From positions 1 to 64,000 of the forward strand of contig NZ_QKWJ01000030.1 of assembly GCF_003353055.1 (NCBI RefSeq): a stretch of DNA of 64,000 nt, read 5' to 3'. The notes under the pieces are model-generated. The model made no database searches. It was not told the origin of the DNA and was given only the letters and a program-made list of their open reading frames with translations. This DNA is from Cupriavidus lacunae (GTDB taxonomy: Bacteria; Pseudomonadota; Gammaproteobacteria; Burkholderiales; Burkholderiaceae). Position 1 is the stretch's first letter. Every line of letters begins with the position of its first letter. This document shows, piece after piece, positions 1 through 8,934 of the stretch. A program made the translations under genes and the position numbers.

Positions 1-163
1 CAATAGCCTAAAGTCGGGTTCGTCCAATAGTCCGTCGACGCAAGGCACCGGACAGGGTGCGTAGCAGGGTCGAACCACCAACCCCATCGAACGGAAATCA
101 CCGCCGCCCGAACCACCCACACCATCCAATGGATGGCCAGCCGCCTGAGGCGACGCGTTTTTT

Positions 164-212
164 GGTTACTTTTTGTCGCTCGGACAAAAAGTGACCCGCC
201 CAGCAGGGCGGA
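164..212. repeat. Stem-loop element downstream of the thiolase gene
   Basis: Positions 164-177 and 183-196 form a 14-bp inverted repeat around a 5-base loop, with a single G-U position. A second small hairpin (CCGCCC/GGGCGG) follows at about 197-212. Neither arm is followed by a clean T-run, so this is not a standard intrinsic terminator in either direction, although it lies just past the stop of the thiolase gene. The arm sequence (TTTGGTTACTTTTTGTC) resembles dispersed intergenic stem-loops found in many beta- and gammaproteobacteria; that resemblance is from memory. I see no gene in bases 1-272. Confidence 0.5.
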
Positions 213-272
213 ACCAGGCGGTTAATCCTACGACAACATCGAAACAGGCCCCAAAGCCCCCCCAATGCCCCC

Positions 273-1445
273 CTACACCGTCGCCCCAGTCCCCAAAACC
301 GCCGTAGCCTGACTAGACAACGTCCCCCCATTCCCATGCACCACAGCAACCTCAGCACCCCGCACCTGCCGCTCACCACATTCGCCCCGCAACTGCCGCA
401 CCGCCTCGATGGTAATGAACATGCCATACATCCCAGGATGCACGCATGACAACCCACCGCCATTGGTGTTCACTGGCAGCCGGCCGCCCGGCGCAATCCC
501 GCCGCCGCTGACGAACTGACCGCCTTCACCCTTGGCGCAGAACCCCAGGTCCTCCAGGAACAGCAGCGTATTGATCGTGAACGCATCATAAAGCTCAGCC
601 ACGTCGACATCCGACGGCTTCAGCCCCGCCATGGCAAACGCGCGCTCGCCGGACTCCTTGGCCGCGGTGACGGTCAGGTCTGGCATGCATGAGATCTGGC
701 GGTGCCACGTGGCGGTGGCATTGCCCAGCACATAGACCGGCGGTTTGGCCAGGTCTTTGGCGCGGTCGGCGCGCACCATCACGTAGGCGCCGGCGCCATC
801 GGTGACCAGGCAGCAGTCACGCACGGACAGCGGGTCGGACACCATGCGCGCGTTGAGCACGTCGTCGATGCTGAGCGGGTCGCGCATCATCGCTTCCGGG
901 TTGAGCTGTGCCCACTTGCGCGCGGCCACGGCGACTTCGGCCAGGTGCTCGCGCGTGGTGCCGTACTGGTGCATATGGCGCGCCGCGGCGAGCGCGTATG
1001 ACGTGATCGGCTGCAGCGGGCTGTACGGTTGCTCATACGGCTGCGGGTCCAGCACCGCACGCACCTTGGAGATGCCGGCGCGGCCGACGGTCGAGGTGCG
1101 CTGGTTGCTGCCATAGCACACCAGCACCGCGTCGCACTGGCCCGATTCCAGCGCCATCATCGCCGGCAGCATGTGCGAGACAAAGCTGGATCCGCCGATC
1201 ATGGTGCTGTCGACAAACTTCGGCTTGATGCCAAGATATTCGGCCACCGGCATCACCCACATGCTGGCGCCGACGCTGGCGGTGGCGATGCCGTCGATGT
1301 CGCGCATCGACAGGCCCGCGTCCCTGACGGCGGCCTTGGCGGCCTCCACCAGGATTTCCATTTCGGTCTTGCCGTGCGCTTCGCCAAGACCCGCCTGGCC
1401 GACACCGACAATGGCGACGCTGCCGCGCAAATTGGACAAACTCAT
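273..1445 (-). CDS. Thiolase-like protein (SCP-x / lipid-transfer type)
   Basis: A 390-residue thiolase-fold protein of the SCP-x/lipid-transfer group. Visible family features are the N-terminal V-x-I-V-G-V-G-Q segment, the ELYDAFTIN stretch near residue 285, the NTNGGGLSCVHPG segment with its conserved HP, and a GNGG turn near the end. At the place where degradative thiolases carry the nucleophilic Cys (around residues 84-87) the sequence reads GGSS. It may therefore not be a classic thiolase and could be a retro-aldolase of the Ltp2 type. Such enzymes usually work as a complex with a Zn-ribbon/OB-fold (DUF35) partner, and exactly such a gene ends four bases upstream. It is the last gene of the minus-strand unit GntR, TPP enzyme, Zn-ribbon protein, thiolase. 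The substrate is unknown. Confidence 0.85.
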   Translation of the reverse strand: MSLSNLRGSVAIVGVGQAGLGEAHGKTEMEILVEAAKAAVRDAGLSMRDIDGIATASVGASMWVMPVAEYLGIKPKFVDSTMIGGSSFVSHMLPAMMALESGQCDAVLVCYGSNQRTSTVGRAGISKVRAVLDPQPYEQPYSPLQPITSYALAAARHMHQYGTTREHLAEVAVAARKWAQLNPEAMMRDPLSIDDVLNARMVSDPLSVRDCCLVTDGAGAYVMVRADRAKDLAKPPVYVLGNATATWHRQISCMPDLTVTAAKESGERAFAMAGLKPSDVDVAELYDAFTINTLLFLEDLGFCAKGEGGQFVSGGGIAPGGRLPVNTNGGGLSCVHPGMYGMFITIEAVRQLRGECGERQVRGAEVAVVHGNGGTLSSQATAVLGTGATV

Positions 1446-1449
1446 GGCC

Positions 1450-1854
1450 TCAGCCCTCCACCGGATCGAACACGACGAGAGCGGACTCGCCTTCCTTGCC
1501 CTGCGCCACGCGTGCCTTCACACGCATGCCGATGCGCACACTGGCGGGCGCAATGCCTTCCACGCGGCTCATCATGCGGACGCCTTCGTCAAGGTCGACC
1601 AGCACCACGTTGTAGTCGCCGCCGGCATCCGGCTTGCGCCGGATCACGCTGGTGGAGTAGACCGTGCCGGTACCCTTGGGATCGACCCAGGCGAGCGTGT
1701 CGCCGCCGCAGTGCGGGCAGATATTGCGCGGGAAGAACACGTGGCGCTTGCAGTCCTGGCAATGCTGGATCCGGAACTGGCCAGCGGCGAGCAGGTCCGC
1801 GTAAGCCTTGTCTGGCCCAACAGTTGGTCCCACCGCCACATCTTGTTGGGGCAT
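1450..1854 (-). CDS. Zn-ribbon / OB-fold acyl-CoA-associated protein (DUF35 family)
   Basis: A 134-residue protein. An N-terminal rubredoxin-like zinc ribbon (CQDCKRH at about 33-39 and CPHCGG at about 46-51, i.e. C-x2-C...C-x2-C) is followed by a small OB-fold (TGTVYSTSVIRR through VRMMSRVEG). DUF35 proteins partner SCP-x thiolase-like enzymes, where the OB-fold helps bind acyl-CoA. The stop lies four bases before the start of the thiolase gene, which supports a co-translated complex. The ATG at 1854 matches the family N-terminus; the longer open frame upstream only overlaps the TPP-enzyme gene and is not real. Confidence 0.85.
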   Translation of the reverse strand: MPQQDVAVGPTVGPDKAYADLLAAGQFRIQHCQDCKRHVFFPRNICPHCGGDTLAWVDPKGTGTVYSTSVIRRKPDAGGDYNVVLVDLDEGVRMMSRVEGIAPASVRIGMRVKARVAQGKEGESALVVFDPVEG

Positions 1855-2006
1855 AGAGTCTCCTTCACTTTTGATGGCCGCCATGGGCTTCCATGGCAAG
1901 GCAGCAAGCTTGCCGCAGTCTGTGCATGGCAACAATTCACATCTGCGGAAGGCTGGATTTATGCATGCGGAAAGCGCGGCGCGCGGGGGCGCTGCCGCGC
2001 CCGCGC

Positions 2007-3569
2007 TCAGATCACCAGTTCGATCACGAACGGCCCCTTGCGCGCGTTGGCCATGCGGAACAGCTCGGCAAAGCTCTCCATGTCGCGGGCCTGCGCCGCT
2101 TCCACGCCCATGCCATTGGCCAGCTTGACCCAGTCCAGGTCGGGGTTGCCGATGTCGAGCATGTCCAGCGCGGTCTTGCCCGGGTTGGCCCCGACGCCGG
2201 CCAGTTCGCCCAGCAGGATGGCGTACTTGCGGTTGGCCAGCAGCACCACGGTGACGTCGAGCTGTTCGCGCGCCATGGTCCACAGCGACTGCAGCGTGTA
2301 CATGGCCGAGCCGTCTGCCTGCAGCGCCACCACGCGCCGGTCCGGCGCCGCCACCGCCGCGCCCGTGGCCAGCGGCAGGCCTTCGCCGATGGCGCCGCCG
2401 GTCAGTTGCAGCCAGTCGTGCGGGGCCGCGTGCACCGTGCCCGGATAGAACGCGCGGCCGAAGCTGACGCTCTCTTCCACCACGATGGCCTGTTCGGGCA
2501 GCAGCGCGGTCAGCGTGCGTGCCACCGCTTCGGAGGTGACCGCGCCACGCGCGGGTTCCACCGGTGCATGGGCATCGGCCGCGGGCAGCGCCGCATTGCG
2601 CGCGCCCAGTTCGTCGGCCAGCCGCGCCAGCGCCTCGGCCAGGTCTTCCTCCGGACGTGCCAGCACATGGATCACGGCATCTTCCGGATACGGGCGCGGC
2701 GACTTGCCGGGGTAGGCGAAGAACGTCACCGGCGGCGGCGCGCCGACCAGGATCACGTTGCGGATGCCGGCCAGCTTGTCGCGCGCGACATCGCCCGAAT
2801 ACGGCACGCGGTCCACCGCCAGGCGGCCGCGCCCGCGCGCCACGCGCGCATTGGACATGGGCGAGATCAGCCGGGCGCCGGTCGCCGCGGCGATGCGGTG
2901 CGCATCGGCCAGCGGCCCTTCGCGCAGCGCACTGCCCCCCAGCACGACCAGCGTCGGCTGGCCCGAGCGCAGCACGCGCGCGGCCTGCTGCACGGTATCG
3001 GGAGAGACCTTGGGCGCCGCCAGCGGCGGCAGCGGCGCGGCCACCACGCCGCCTGCATCCCAGCACACGTCGGACGGCAGGATCAGGCTGGCGACGCCGC
3101 CCGGCGCGGTGCAGGCGGCCTGCACCGCGGCCGAGGCATCGGCGCCGACGGAAGCGGCCTGCGTGGCCGTGCGCGTCCACACCGAAACCGGCCGGGCCCA
3201 GCCTTCGGTATCCGCGGTGAGCGGCGCATCCAGCGGCCGGTGGTAAGTGGCCTGGTCGCCGATGATGTTGACCACCGGCGTCTGCGCGCGGCGCGCGTTG
3301 TGCAGGTTGGCCAGCCCGTTGGCCAGTCCCGGGCCGCAATGCAGCAGCGTGGCGGCGGGCTTGCCGGCCATGCGCGCATAGCCGTCGGCCGCGCCGGTGA
3401 CCACGCCTTCGAACAGGCCCAGCACGCAGCGCATGCCCGGGATGCGGTCCAGCGCCGCGACGAAGTGCATCTCGCTGGTGCCGGGGTTGGCAAAGCAGGT
3501 GTCCACGCCGTTGGCGAGCAGGGTCTTGACCAGGCTCTCGGCGCCGTTCATCGCTTGGGAGTTGTCCAT
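2007..3569 (-). CDS. Thiamine-diphosphate enzyme (acetolactate synthase/benzoylformate decarboxylase-like)
   Basis: A 520-residue ThDP-dependent enzyme with the three-domain layout of the IlvB/MdlC family. The N-terminal PYR domain has FANPGTSEMHF and the conserved Glu in GLFEGVVTGAADGYARM. The middle domain is Rossmann-like. The C-terminal PP domain has the Mg/ThDP motif starting at ADGS and ending near LANRKY, where the usual NN is AN. It is slightly short for an acetolactate synthase and no IlvN small subunit is adjacent, so a 2-oxoacid decarboxylase or carboligase with an unknown substrate is more likely. It sits between a GntR/UTRA regulator and the Zn-ribbon/thiolase pair, suggesting one pathway that handles a 2-oxoacid or its CoA product. 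An alternative start is the Met at 3551. Confidence 0.8.
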   Translation of the reverse strand: MDNSQAMNGAESLVKTLLANGVDTCFANPGTSEMHFVAALDRIPGMRCVLGLFEGVVTGAADGYARMAGKPAATLLHCGPGLANGLANLHNARRAQTPVVNIIGDQATYHRPLDAPLTADTEGWARPVSVWTRTATQAASVGADASAAVQAACTAPGGVASLILPSDVCWDAGGVVAAPLPPLAAPKVSPDTVQQAARVLRSGQPTLVVLGGSALREGPLADAHRIAAATGARLISPMSNARVARGRGRLAVDRVPYSGDVARDKLAGIRNVILVGAPPPVTFFAYPGKSPRPYPEDAVIHVLARPEEDLAEALARLADELGARNAALPAADAHAPVEPARGAVTSEAVARTLTALLPEQAIVVEESVSFGRAFYPGTVHAAPHDWLQLTGGAIGEGLPLATGAAVAAPDRRVVALQADGSAMYTLQSLWTMAREQLDVTVVLLANRKYAILLGELAGVGANPGKTALDMLDIGNPDLDWVKLANGMGVEAAQARDMESFAELFRMANARKGPFVIELVI

Positions 3570-3615
3570 GTATCGGGTTCGGAGGTTGCAGGGTTGGGAT
3601 GGGTTGCCGGGGGCG

Positions 3616-4428
3616 TCATGCCGGATGCGGGCGCGCCGCCAGCAGGTCGAAATCGAGGCAGACAAATTCGGTCGGGAATTCGATGCGGGCGTAATAGACG
3701 ATCCGTTCGCCGCTTGCGGCCGCGGCGCTGGGCACGCTGGCAAAGCGGCGCAATTCGGCCACCGGCGCCCCCACCGCAACCGCCAGCGCGGCGGCCGATT
3801 CCGCGCCCGCCGCGACGATCGACAGGCGCTGGCGCGCGGTGCTGACCGACAGGCCGGGAAAGCGGTCCAGCACCGGCACCGAGGCGCCCTGGCGGAAGGC
3901 CTCGGGCTCGCGCGCAAAGACGCCGGCCTCAATATAGACCTCGCCCACGGCGAACGGCCGCCCGTCGATCCGGTGCAGCCGGCGCAGGAAGTGGTATTCG
4001 GCCGCGCGCTCGCCGGTGCAGGGCATGCCCAGGTCGTCGGGCAGCGGCACGTTGCCGGCCGACTCGACCATGGCTTCGGTGTCCAGTTGCGCGCCCACGG
4101 CCACCGCCTCGTCCCAGCTGGTCGACAGCGACACCTGCCGCCGCGCCTGGCACGGCGCCCTGACAAAGGTGCCGCGCCCGCGCGAGCGCTCAACCAGCCC
4201 TTCTTCGTCGAGCATCGACAAGGCATGGTGCATGGTCATGCGCGCCACGCCGTACTGGCGGCACAGTTCGTCCAGGGACGGGATGCGCTCACCCTGGCGC
4301 CAGGCGCCGCTTTCGATCTGGCGGCGGAAGATGGTGGCCAGCTGGAGATAGACCGGCTGGCGGCTGCGCGCGAGGATTTCGCTGGAAAGTGGGTCCGGCA
4401 TGGGGAAGGCACCCGGTCCCGGGTGCAT
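3616..4428 (-). CDS. GntR-family regulator (HutC/UTRA type)
   Basis: A 270-residue repressor-type protein. A winged HTH occupies about residues 25-90 (PVYLQLATIFRRQIESG, then IPSLDELCRQYGVARMTMHHAL, then GLVERSRGRGTFV) and a UTRA effector domain runs to the C-terminus. A GGAGG sits seven bases before the ATG at 4428, so that start is preferred over the Met at 4401. The gene leads the minus-strand cluster and its stop is about 45 bases before the TPP-enzyme gene. The palindrome at 4474-4491 in its own promoter region is the likely operator, implying autoregulation together with the downstream genes. Confidence 0.88.
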   Translation of the reverse strand: MHPGPGAFPMPDPLSSEILARSRQPVYLQLATIFRRQIESGAWRQGERIPSLDELCRQYGVARMTMHHALSMLDEEGLVERSRGRGTFVRAPCQARRQVSLSTSWDEAVAVGAQLDTEAMVESAGNVPLPDDLGMPCTGERAAEYHFLRRLHRIDGRPFAVGEVYIEAGVFAREPEAFRQGASVPVLDRFPGLSVSTARQRLSIVAAGAESAAALAVAVGAPVAELRRFASVPSAAAASGERIVYYARIEFPTEFVCLDFDLLAARPHPA

Positions 4429-4473
4429 GAAGGCGCCTCCGGCATGGCGGCGTCCAGACCGGACAGTATAAAA

Positions 4474-4491
4474 AGTCTACATATCTAGACT
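4474..4491. promoter_or_regulatory. Candidate GntR operator
   Basis: AGTCTA-N6-TAGACT forms a perfect inverted repeat 46 bp upstream of the GntR start codon. GTCTA/TAGAC half-sites are typical of HutC-subfamily GntR operators. The surrounding bases are locally A+T-rich, as expected for a promoter. Confidence 0.6.
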
Positions 4492-4525
4492 ACTAGGGTA
4501 AACCTCTGGGTATTGGCGTGCAGCA

Positions 4526-4559
4526 AGAAAAAAAGCGGGACACCCAAAGGTGTCCCGCT
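4526..4559 (-). terminator. Intrinsic terminator after csbD-like gene
   Basis: An 11-bp perfect stem (AGCGGGACACC / GGTGTCCCGCT, 4534-4544 and 4549-4559) with a CAAA loop is followed, reading the minus strand, by a run of T residues. It lies just downstream of the CsbD-like gene. Confidence 0.85.
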
Positions 4560-4582
4560 GCTACTTCCAGGCGGCTCTTCTG

Positions 4583-4786
4583 TTACCACCGCTCATCCCG
4601 TTCCCACGCCTTCATTTCTTCCTCGGCGCGCTCCTTGGTATAGCCATAGCGCTCCTGGATACGGCCGGCGAGCTGATCACGCTTGCCGTTGATCTGCGTG
4701 ATGTCGTCGTCGGTAAGTTTGCCCCACTTTTCCTTGACCTTGCCCTTGGCTTGTTCCCACTTGCCTTCGATCTGATCCCAGTTCAT
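4583..4786 (-). CDS. CsbD-like stress protein
   Basis: A 67-residue hydrophilic protein of the CsbD/YjbJ family, with the typical MNWDQIEGKWEQAKGKVKE opening, GKLTDDD in the middle and the RIQERYGYTKERAEEE tail. Family members are abundant small stress-induced cytoplasmic proteins without a clear biochemical role. An AAGGAG six bases before the ATG at 4786 fixes the start; the open frame upstream of it has no support. It is a single-gene unit with its own terminator. Confidence 0.85.
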   Translation of the reverse strand: MNWDQIEGKWEQAKGKVKEKWGKLTDDDITQINGKRDQLAGRIQERYGYTKERAEEEMKAWERDERW

Positions 4787-4853
4787 GTCGTGCTCCTTCA
4801 TCCGGTGGCAAGGGGGGCCATCGGAGGCGTCCCCTTGCGAGTGGTACGGTGAA

Positions 4854-4885
4854 TGACCCGCCATCAGCCTGACCCGCCATCAGCC
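4854..4885. repeat. Two tandem 16-bp copies
   Basis: The 16-base unit TGACCCGCCATCAGCC occurs twice head to tail (4854-4869 and 4870-4885) in the gap between the CsbD-like gene and the Cys-pair repeat protein gene. It looks like a simple slippage duplication. Confidence 0.7.
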
Positions 4886-4898
4886 GGCGGGATGGTGC

Positions 4899-5480
4899 TT
4901 ACTTGCCGTACTTGGCCCGCACGTCGGCCTGGCACTTCTCCTTGGACTCGCCGGACATCGCGTCGCAACGTTCCTTGTCGGCCTTGTAGGCGGCGTCCAT
5001 GGTGTCCTTCTTCGCATCGGCGCGGGCTTCCGCCACTTCGGCACGCGAGCCGGTCGCCGCGGCCTTGTCGACCTTGGCAGCGGTCAGGGCCTTTTCATGG
5101 GCGGCCTTGGCGTCCTTCTTACAGACGTCCTTGTCGTTGCCCTTCTTGTCGTCGCACATTTCCTTGGCTACGTCATAGTCGCGGTCGGCCTTGGTCTTTT
5201 CGGCCTTAGCCATCGACTTCTGCGTGCCGTCGCGGCGGGCTTCGGCCTGGGCCTTGGCGACGTCGCGGTCGCGCATGGCTTCGGCCTTGCAGACGTCCTT
5301 GGCATTGGCCTTCATGCCATCGCACTTGGCGGCGGCAGCCTTGTAGTCCGCGTCAGCCTGCTTCACCGCGGCCTCATAGTCCGCTTTGGATCCAGCAGTC
5401 GTTGTCTGTGCCAGGGCAAAACCTGCCGGGGCGGCAATCATCATCGAACACGCTGCTGCGGTCAGCCATTTCTTCATCAT
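4899..5480 (-). CDS. Periplasmic Lys/Ala-rich protein with three C-x10-C repeats
   Basis: A 193-residue predicted exported protein of unknown function. Residues 1-24 form a Sec signal peptide (MMKKWL, hydrophobic core, cut after FALA). The mature part is Ala/Lys/Asp-rich and probably mostly helical. It contains three evenly built Cys pairs, each C-x10-C: CDGMKANAKDVC, CDDKKGNDKDVC and CDAMSGESKEKC. Between them lie charged stretches resembling TolA-type helices. The cysteines could form three disulphide-closed hairpins or bind metal. A ribosome site AAAGGAG precedes the ATG at 5480. It lies near a metal-efflux operon, but there is no direct evidence that the two are linked. Confidence 0.8.
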   Translation of the reverse strand: MMKKWLTAAACSMMIAAPAGFALAQTTTAGSKADYEAAVKQADADYKAAAAKCDGMKANAKDVCKAEAMRDRDVAKAQAEARRDGTQKSMAKAEKTKADRDYDVAKEMCDDKKGNDKDVCKKDAKAAHEKALTAAKVDKAAATGSRAEVAEARADAKKDTMDAAYKADKERCDAMSGESKEKCQADVRAKYGK

Positions 5481-5696
5481 GTCGAGCTCCTTTCCGAAGA
5501 ATTGCGTATGGGTACGCATGAGAGGCCGGCGGCTACGCTGCTGGCCACGCCGTAAGTACAGAGTAGGCTCGGGGGGATTGGGGAAGCAGGCGTGGGGCTC
5601 CGAAAGGTGCGTCAGACGATTCCGACATGACGATTCGGGCGAGGCACGCGACGCGCATGCGTCGGGTTGCGCAGGCGCTGGTGAAATGCGCCGCAG

Positions 5697-5729
5697 GAAA
5701 GAAAAACGCCGCCCGGCACGGGGCGGCGT
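5697..5729 (-). terminator. Intrinsic terminator between convergent or tandem units
   Basis: A 9-bp stem (ACGCCGCCC / GGGCGGCGT) with a 6-base loop is followed on the minus strand by TTTTTCTTTC. It is placed downstream of the efflux operon, whose last stop codon is at 5799. Confidence 0.75.
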
Positions 5730-5798
5730 CATACCAGACCATTGTCTGCGATCGATGTCAGGCAGGGCGCGAGGGGTATGCCCCCACGCAGCCCGCCA

Positions 5799-8700
5799 TT
5801 ATTCTGAAATCGACGGCGTCAACCGGCTCTCTTCAGGCGCATCGCCCTCCTCGTCCGGCCAGTTGCGCCCCACCATCCATTCGTACAGGGTGGGCAGCAC
5901 GATCAGCGTCAGCATGGTGGCCGTGATCAGACCGCCGATGATGACGATGGCCAGCGGACGCTGCGTCTCCGAGCCGATGGCGCGCGAGATGGCCATCGGG
6001 AACAGGCCCAGCATGGCCAGCAACGCGGTCATCAGCACCGTGCGCAGCCGGTCCATCGAGCCCGTCAGCACGGCCTGGCGCACCGGCATGCCTTCATCGC
6101 GCAGCTGGTTGAAGTAGGTCACCATCACCACGCCGTTGAGCACCGCCTGGCCGAACAGCGCGATAAAGCCGATCGCCGCCGACACCGACAGCGGGATGCC
6201 GGTCAGGAACAGCGCGAACACGCCGCCGATCAGCGCGAACGGGATGTTCGAGATGATCAGCGTGGCGCTCTTGAACGACTTGAACGCATTGAACAGCAGC
6301 AGGAAGATCACCAGCACCGACAGCGGCACCACGATGGACAGCCGCGCCATGGCGCGTTCCTGGTTCTCGAACTCGCCCGACCAGCTGATCTTCACGTCCT
6401 CGGCCTTGACGTTCTTGGCCACCAGATCCTGCATGTCCTTCACCACGCTGCCCATGTCGCGGTCGTGGATGAAGATGCCGATCGAGGTGGTGCGCTGGCC
6501 GTTCTCGCGGCTGATGTTCATCGCGCCCGAAGCCGCGCGGAAGGTCACCAGCTGCGACAGCGGCACCTGCGCGCCGTCAGCCGTCTGCATGAAGATGTTC
6601 GGCAGGTTCGGCAGCTCGCGCTCCGACGGCTTCAGGCGCACGGCCACGCTGAAGTGCTTCTCGCCCTCCCACAGCTCGGTCGCGGCCTTGCCGGCCAGCG
6701 CGGTCTCCATCAGATCCTGCACATCGGCCACATTGATGCCGTAGCGCGCGGCCTGGGCACGGTCGAACTCCAGCACATACTGCGGCAACTCGCCGTCGCG
6801 GTCGATAAAGGCGCGCATCACACCCTGGACCGACTGCACGTTGGCCAGGATCTGGTCGGCCACCTGCTTGTTGTGCTCAAGGCTGTCGCTCTGGACCTTG
6901 ATCACGATCTGGCCCTTGATCTGCGAGATGCTCTCCAGGATGTTATCGCGCACCGGCTGCGAGAAATTGGGCTCGATGCCGGGCAACTTGCGCAGGTTGG
7001 CGTTGATCTCGTTGATGATGCTGCGCTTGTTGAAGCCGTCGCGCCACTGCTTCTCGGGCTTCAGGTCGACCAGGATCTCGACCGTGTTGATCAGCTTGGG
7101 GTCGGTGCCGTCGTCGGGACGCCCCACCTTGGAGATGGTGGTGTTGACCTCCGGGGTCTTGCGGATCACGCTGCGCAGCAGCCGCGCTTGGTCGCGCGCC
7201 TCGACGGTCGACACCGACGCGGGCAGATCGAAGCTGACCCACATCGAGCCTTCGTCCAGCTCGGGCAGGAATTCGCTGCCGAGGAACTTGCCCACGCCCA
7301 CCGTCGCCACCAGCATGCCCAGCGCGATGCCGACCACCATCTTCTTGTGGTCCAGCGCCCAGGCCAGCATCGGCTCATAGAGCCGCTTGCAGTGGCGCAC
7401 GAGGAAGTTGTCTTCGTGCGCGATGTTCTTCGTGAGCAGCAGGTGGCACAAGAGCGGCACCAGCGTCAGCGAGAGGATCAGGGAACCGATCAGTGCGCCC
7501 GTCACCGTGTAGGCCATCGGCGCGAAGATCTTGCCCTCGTGCCGCTGCAGCGTGAAGATCGGGATGTGCGCCGCGATGATGATGACCATCGAGAACACGG
7601 TCGGGCGGCCCACCTCCGTGGTGGCCTGCAGGATGGCATGCAGGCGCGCCCTGCTGTCCTTGATCTGCTGCTCCTTGAGCTCGCCCAGCCGCTTGAAGAT
7701 GTTCTCGACCACGATCACCGCGCCGTCGACGATGATACCGAAGTCCATCGCGCCAAGAGACAGCAGGTTGGCCGGAATGCCCACCCACGTCAGCCCGATG
7801 AAGGTCGACAGCAGCGCCAGCGGAATGATCAGCGCCACGATGGCGGCGGCACGCACATTGGCCAGGAACAGGTACAGCACGGCCATCACCAGCAGCGCGC
7901 CTTCGACCAGGTTGCCGAACACCGTGTGCAAGGTCTTGTCGATCAGCGTGGAACGGTCGTAGTACGGCACGATCTTCACGCCCTTGGGCAGGATCTGGTC
8001 GTCCAGCAGGTCGATCTTCTTCTTGAGCGCCTCCAGCACCAGCGACGGGTTCTCGCCCTTGCGCATCACCACGATGCCCGAGACGATGTCGTCCTCGTCG
8101 TCCTGGCCCATCAGGCCCTGCGGCGGCGCGCTGCCGATCTTCACATCGGCAATGTCCTTGACCAGGATCGGTGTGCCGTTGTTCTCGGCCACGACTACGT
8201 TGGCAATGTCGGCCGAGGTGCGGAAGCTGCCCAGCGAGCGCAGCAGGAACTGCTGGCGCCCCTGCGCCACGGCACCGCCGCCGGCGTTGGAGTTGGCGCG
8301 CTGCAGCGCCGCAAACAACTGCGACAGCGAGATCTTGGCGTCGCGCATGCGCGCGAGGTTGGGATTCACCTCGTACTGCTTGATGGTGCCGCCGATGGTG
8401 ACCACGTCGGCCACGCCGGGCACCTGGCGCATGTTCTTCTCCACCACCCAGTCCTGCAGCGTGCGCAGTTCCTGCGCCGTGTAGCCCTTGCCGGTCAGGC
8501 GAAAGCGGAAGATTTCGCCGATGGCGGTGGACAGCGGCGCCAGGTCCGGATGGACACCGTCAGGCAGGTCGACGCTGCGCAGGCGCTCAAGGATCTGCTG
8601 GCGCGCGGTCACGTCGGTGGCGCGGTCATTGAAGGTCACCATCATGAAGGACAGGCCGAACTGCGTGTGCGAGAACACCCGCACCGAGTTAGGCGTGCCC

Positions 8701-8921
8701 GCCATGGCGGTTTCGATCGGAATGGTCACCTGCCGCTCGACTTCCTCCGCGGCGCGGCCAGGATACAGCGTGATGATGTTGACCTGGATGTCCGAGACGT
8801 CGGGGAAGGCCTCGATCGGCAGGTTCTTGAAGGCAGCCAGGCCGCCTCCGACGAAGATGAGCAGGCCCAGCCAGACAAAGAGCTTCTGATGCAGGGCAAA
8901 ACTGACGATACGCGAAATCAT
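5799..8921 (-). CDS. RND heavy-metal efflux transporter, CzcA/CusA-type
   Basis: A 1040-residue inner-membrane proton-driven metal pump of the HME-RND family. N-terminal TM1 is followed by two large periplasmic porter/docking regions and twelve expected membrane helices. In TM4 the motif DFGIIVDGAVIVVEN has the acidic residues D393, D399 and E406, which fit the D-x5-D-x6-E proton-relay pattern of CzcA-type (divalent cation) pumps rather than the Cu/Ag group. It would take Zn, Co, Cd or Ni from periplasm or cytosol to the outer-membrane channel. It is the third gene of the minus-strand order czcC-like, czcB-like, czcA-like. Its ATG follows a GAGGA that overlaps the end of the preceding gene. 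The exact metal cannot be read from the sequence. Confidence 0.9.
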   Translation of the reverse strand: MISRIVSFALHQKLFVWLGLLIFVGGGLAAFKNLPIEAFPDVSDIQVNIITLYPGRAAEEVERQVTIPIETAMAGTPNSVRVFSHTQFGLSFMMVTFNDRATDVTARQQILERLRSVDLPDGVHPDLAPLSTAIGEIFRFRLTGKGYTAQELRTLQDWVVEKNMRQVPGVADVVTIGGTIKQYEVNPNLARMRDAKISLSQLFAALQRANSNAGGGAVAQGRQQFLLRSLGSFRTSADIANVVVAENNGTPILVKDIADVKIGSAPPQGLMGQDDEDDIVSGIVVMRKGENPSLVLEALKKKIDLLDDQILPKGVKIVPYYDRSTLIDKTLHTVFGNLVEGALLVMAVLYLFLANVRAAAIVALIIPLALLSTFIGLTWVGIPANLLSLGAMDFGIIVDGAVIVVENIFKRLGELKEQQIKDSRARLHAILQATTEVGRPTVFSMVIIIAAHIPIFTLQRHEGKIFAPMAYTVTGALIGSLILSLTLVPLLCHLLLTKNIAHEDNFLVRHCKRLYEPMLAWALDHKKMVVGIALGMLVATVGVGKFLGSEFLPELDEGSMWVSFDLPASVSTVEARDQARLLRSVIRKTPEVNTTISKVGRPDDGTDPKLINTVEILVDLKPEKQWRDGFNKRSIINEINANLRKLPGIEPNFSQPVRDNILESISQIKGQIVIKVQSDSLEHNKQVADQILANVQSVQGVMRAFIDRDGELPQYVLEFDRAQAARYGINVADVQDLMETALAGKAATELWEGEKHFSVAVRLKPSERELPNLPNIFMQTADGAQVPLSQLVTFRAASGAMNISRENGQRTTSIGIFIHDRDMGSVVKDMQDLVAKNVKAEDVKISWSGEFENQERAMARLSIVVPLSVLVIFLLLFNAFKSFKSATLIISNIPFALIGGVFALFLTGIPLSVSAAIGFIALFGQAVLNGVVMVTYFNQLRDEGMPVRQAVLTGSMDRLRTVLMTALLAMLGLFPMAISRAIGSETQRPLAIVIIGGLITATMLTLIVLPTLYEWMVGRNWPDEEGDAPEESRLTPSISE

Positions 8922-8934
8922 GTGGCGGCAGTCC

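Noticed and set aside
98..463. Cys/Gly-rich open frame on the minus strand near the window start
   Set aside because: It overlaps the thiolase gene out of frame, has no ribosome site and has the composition of an antisense shadow.
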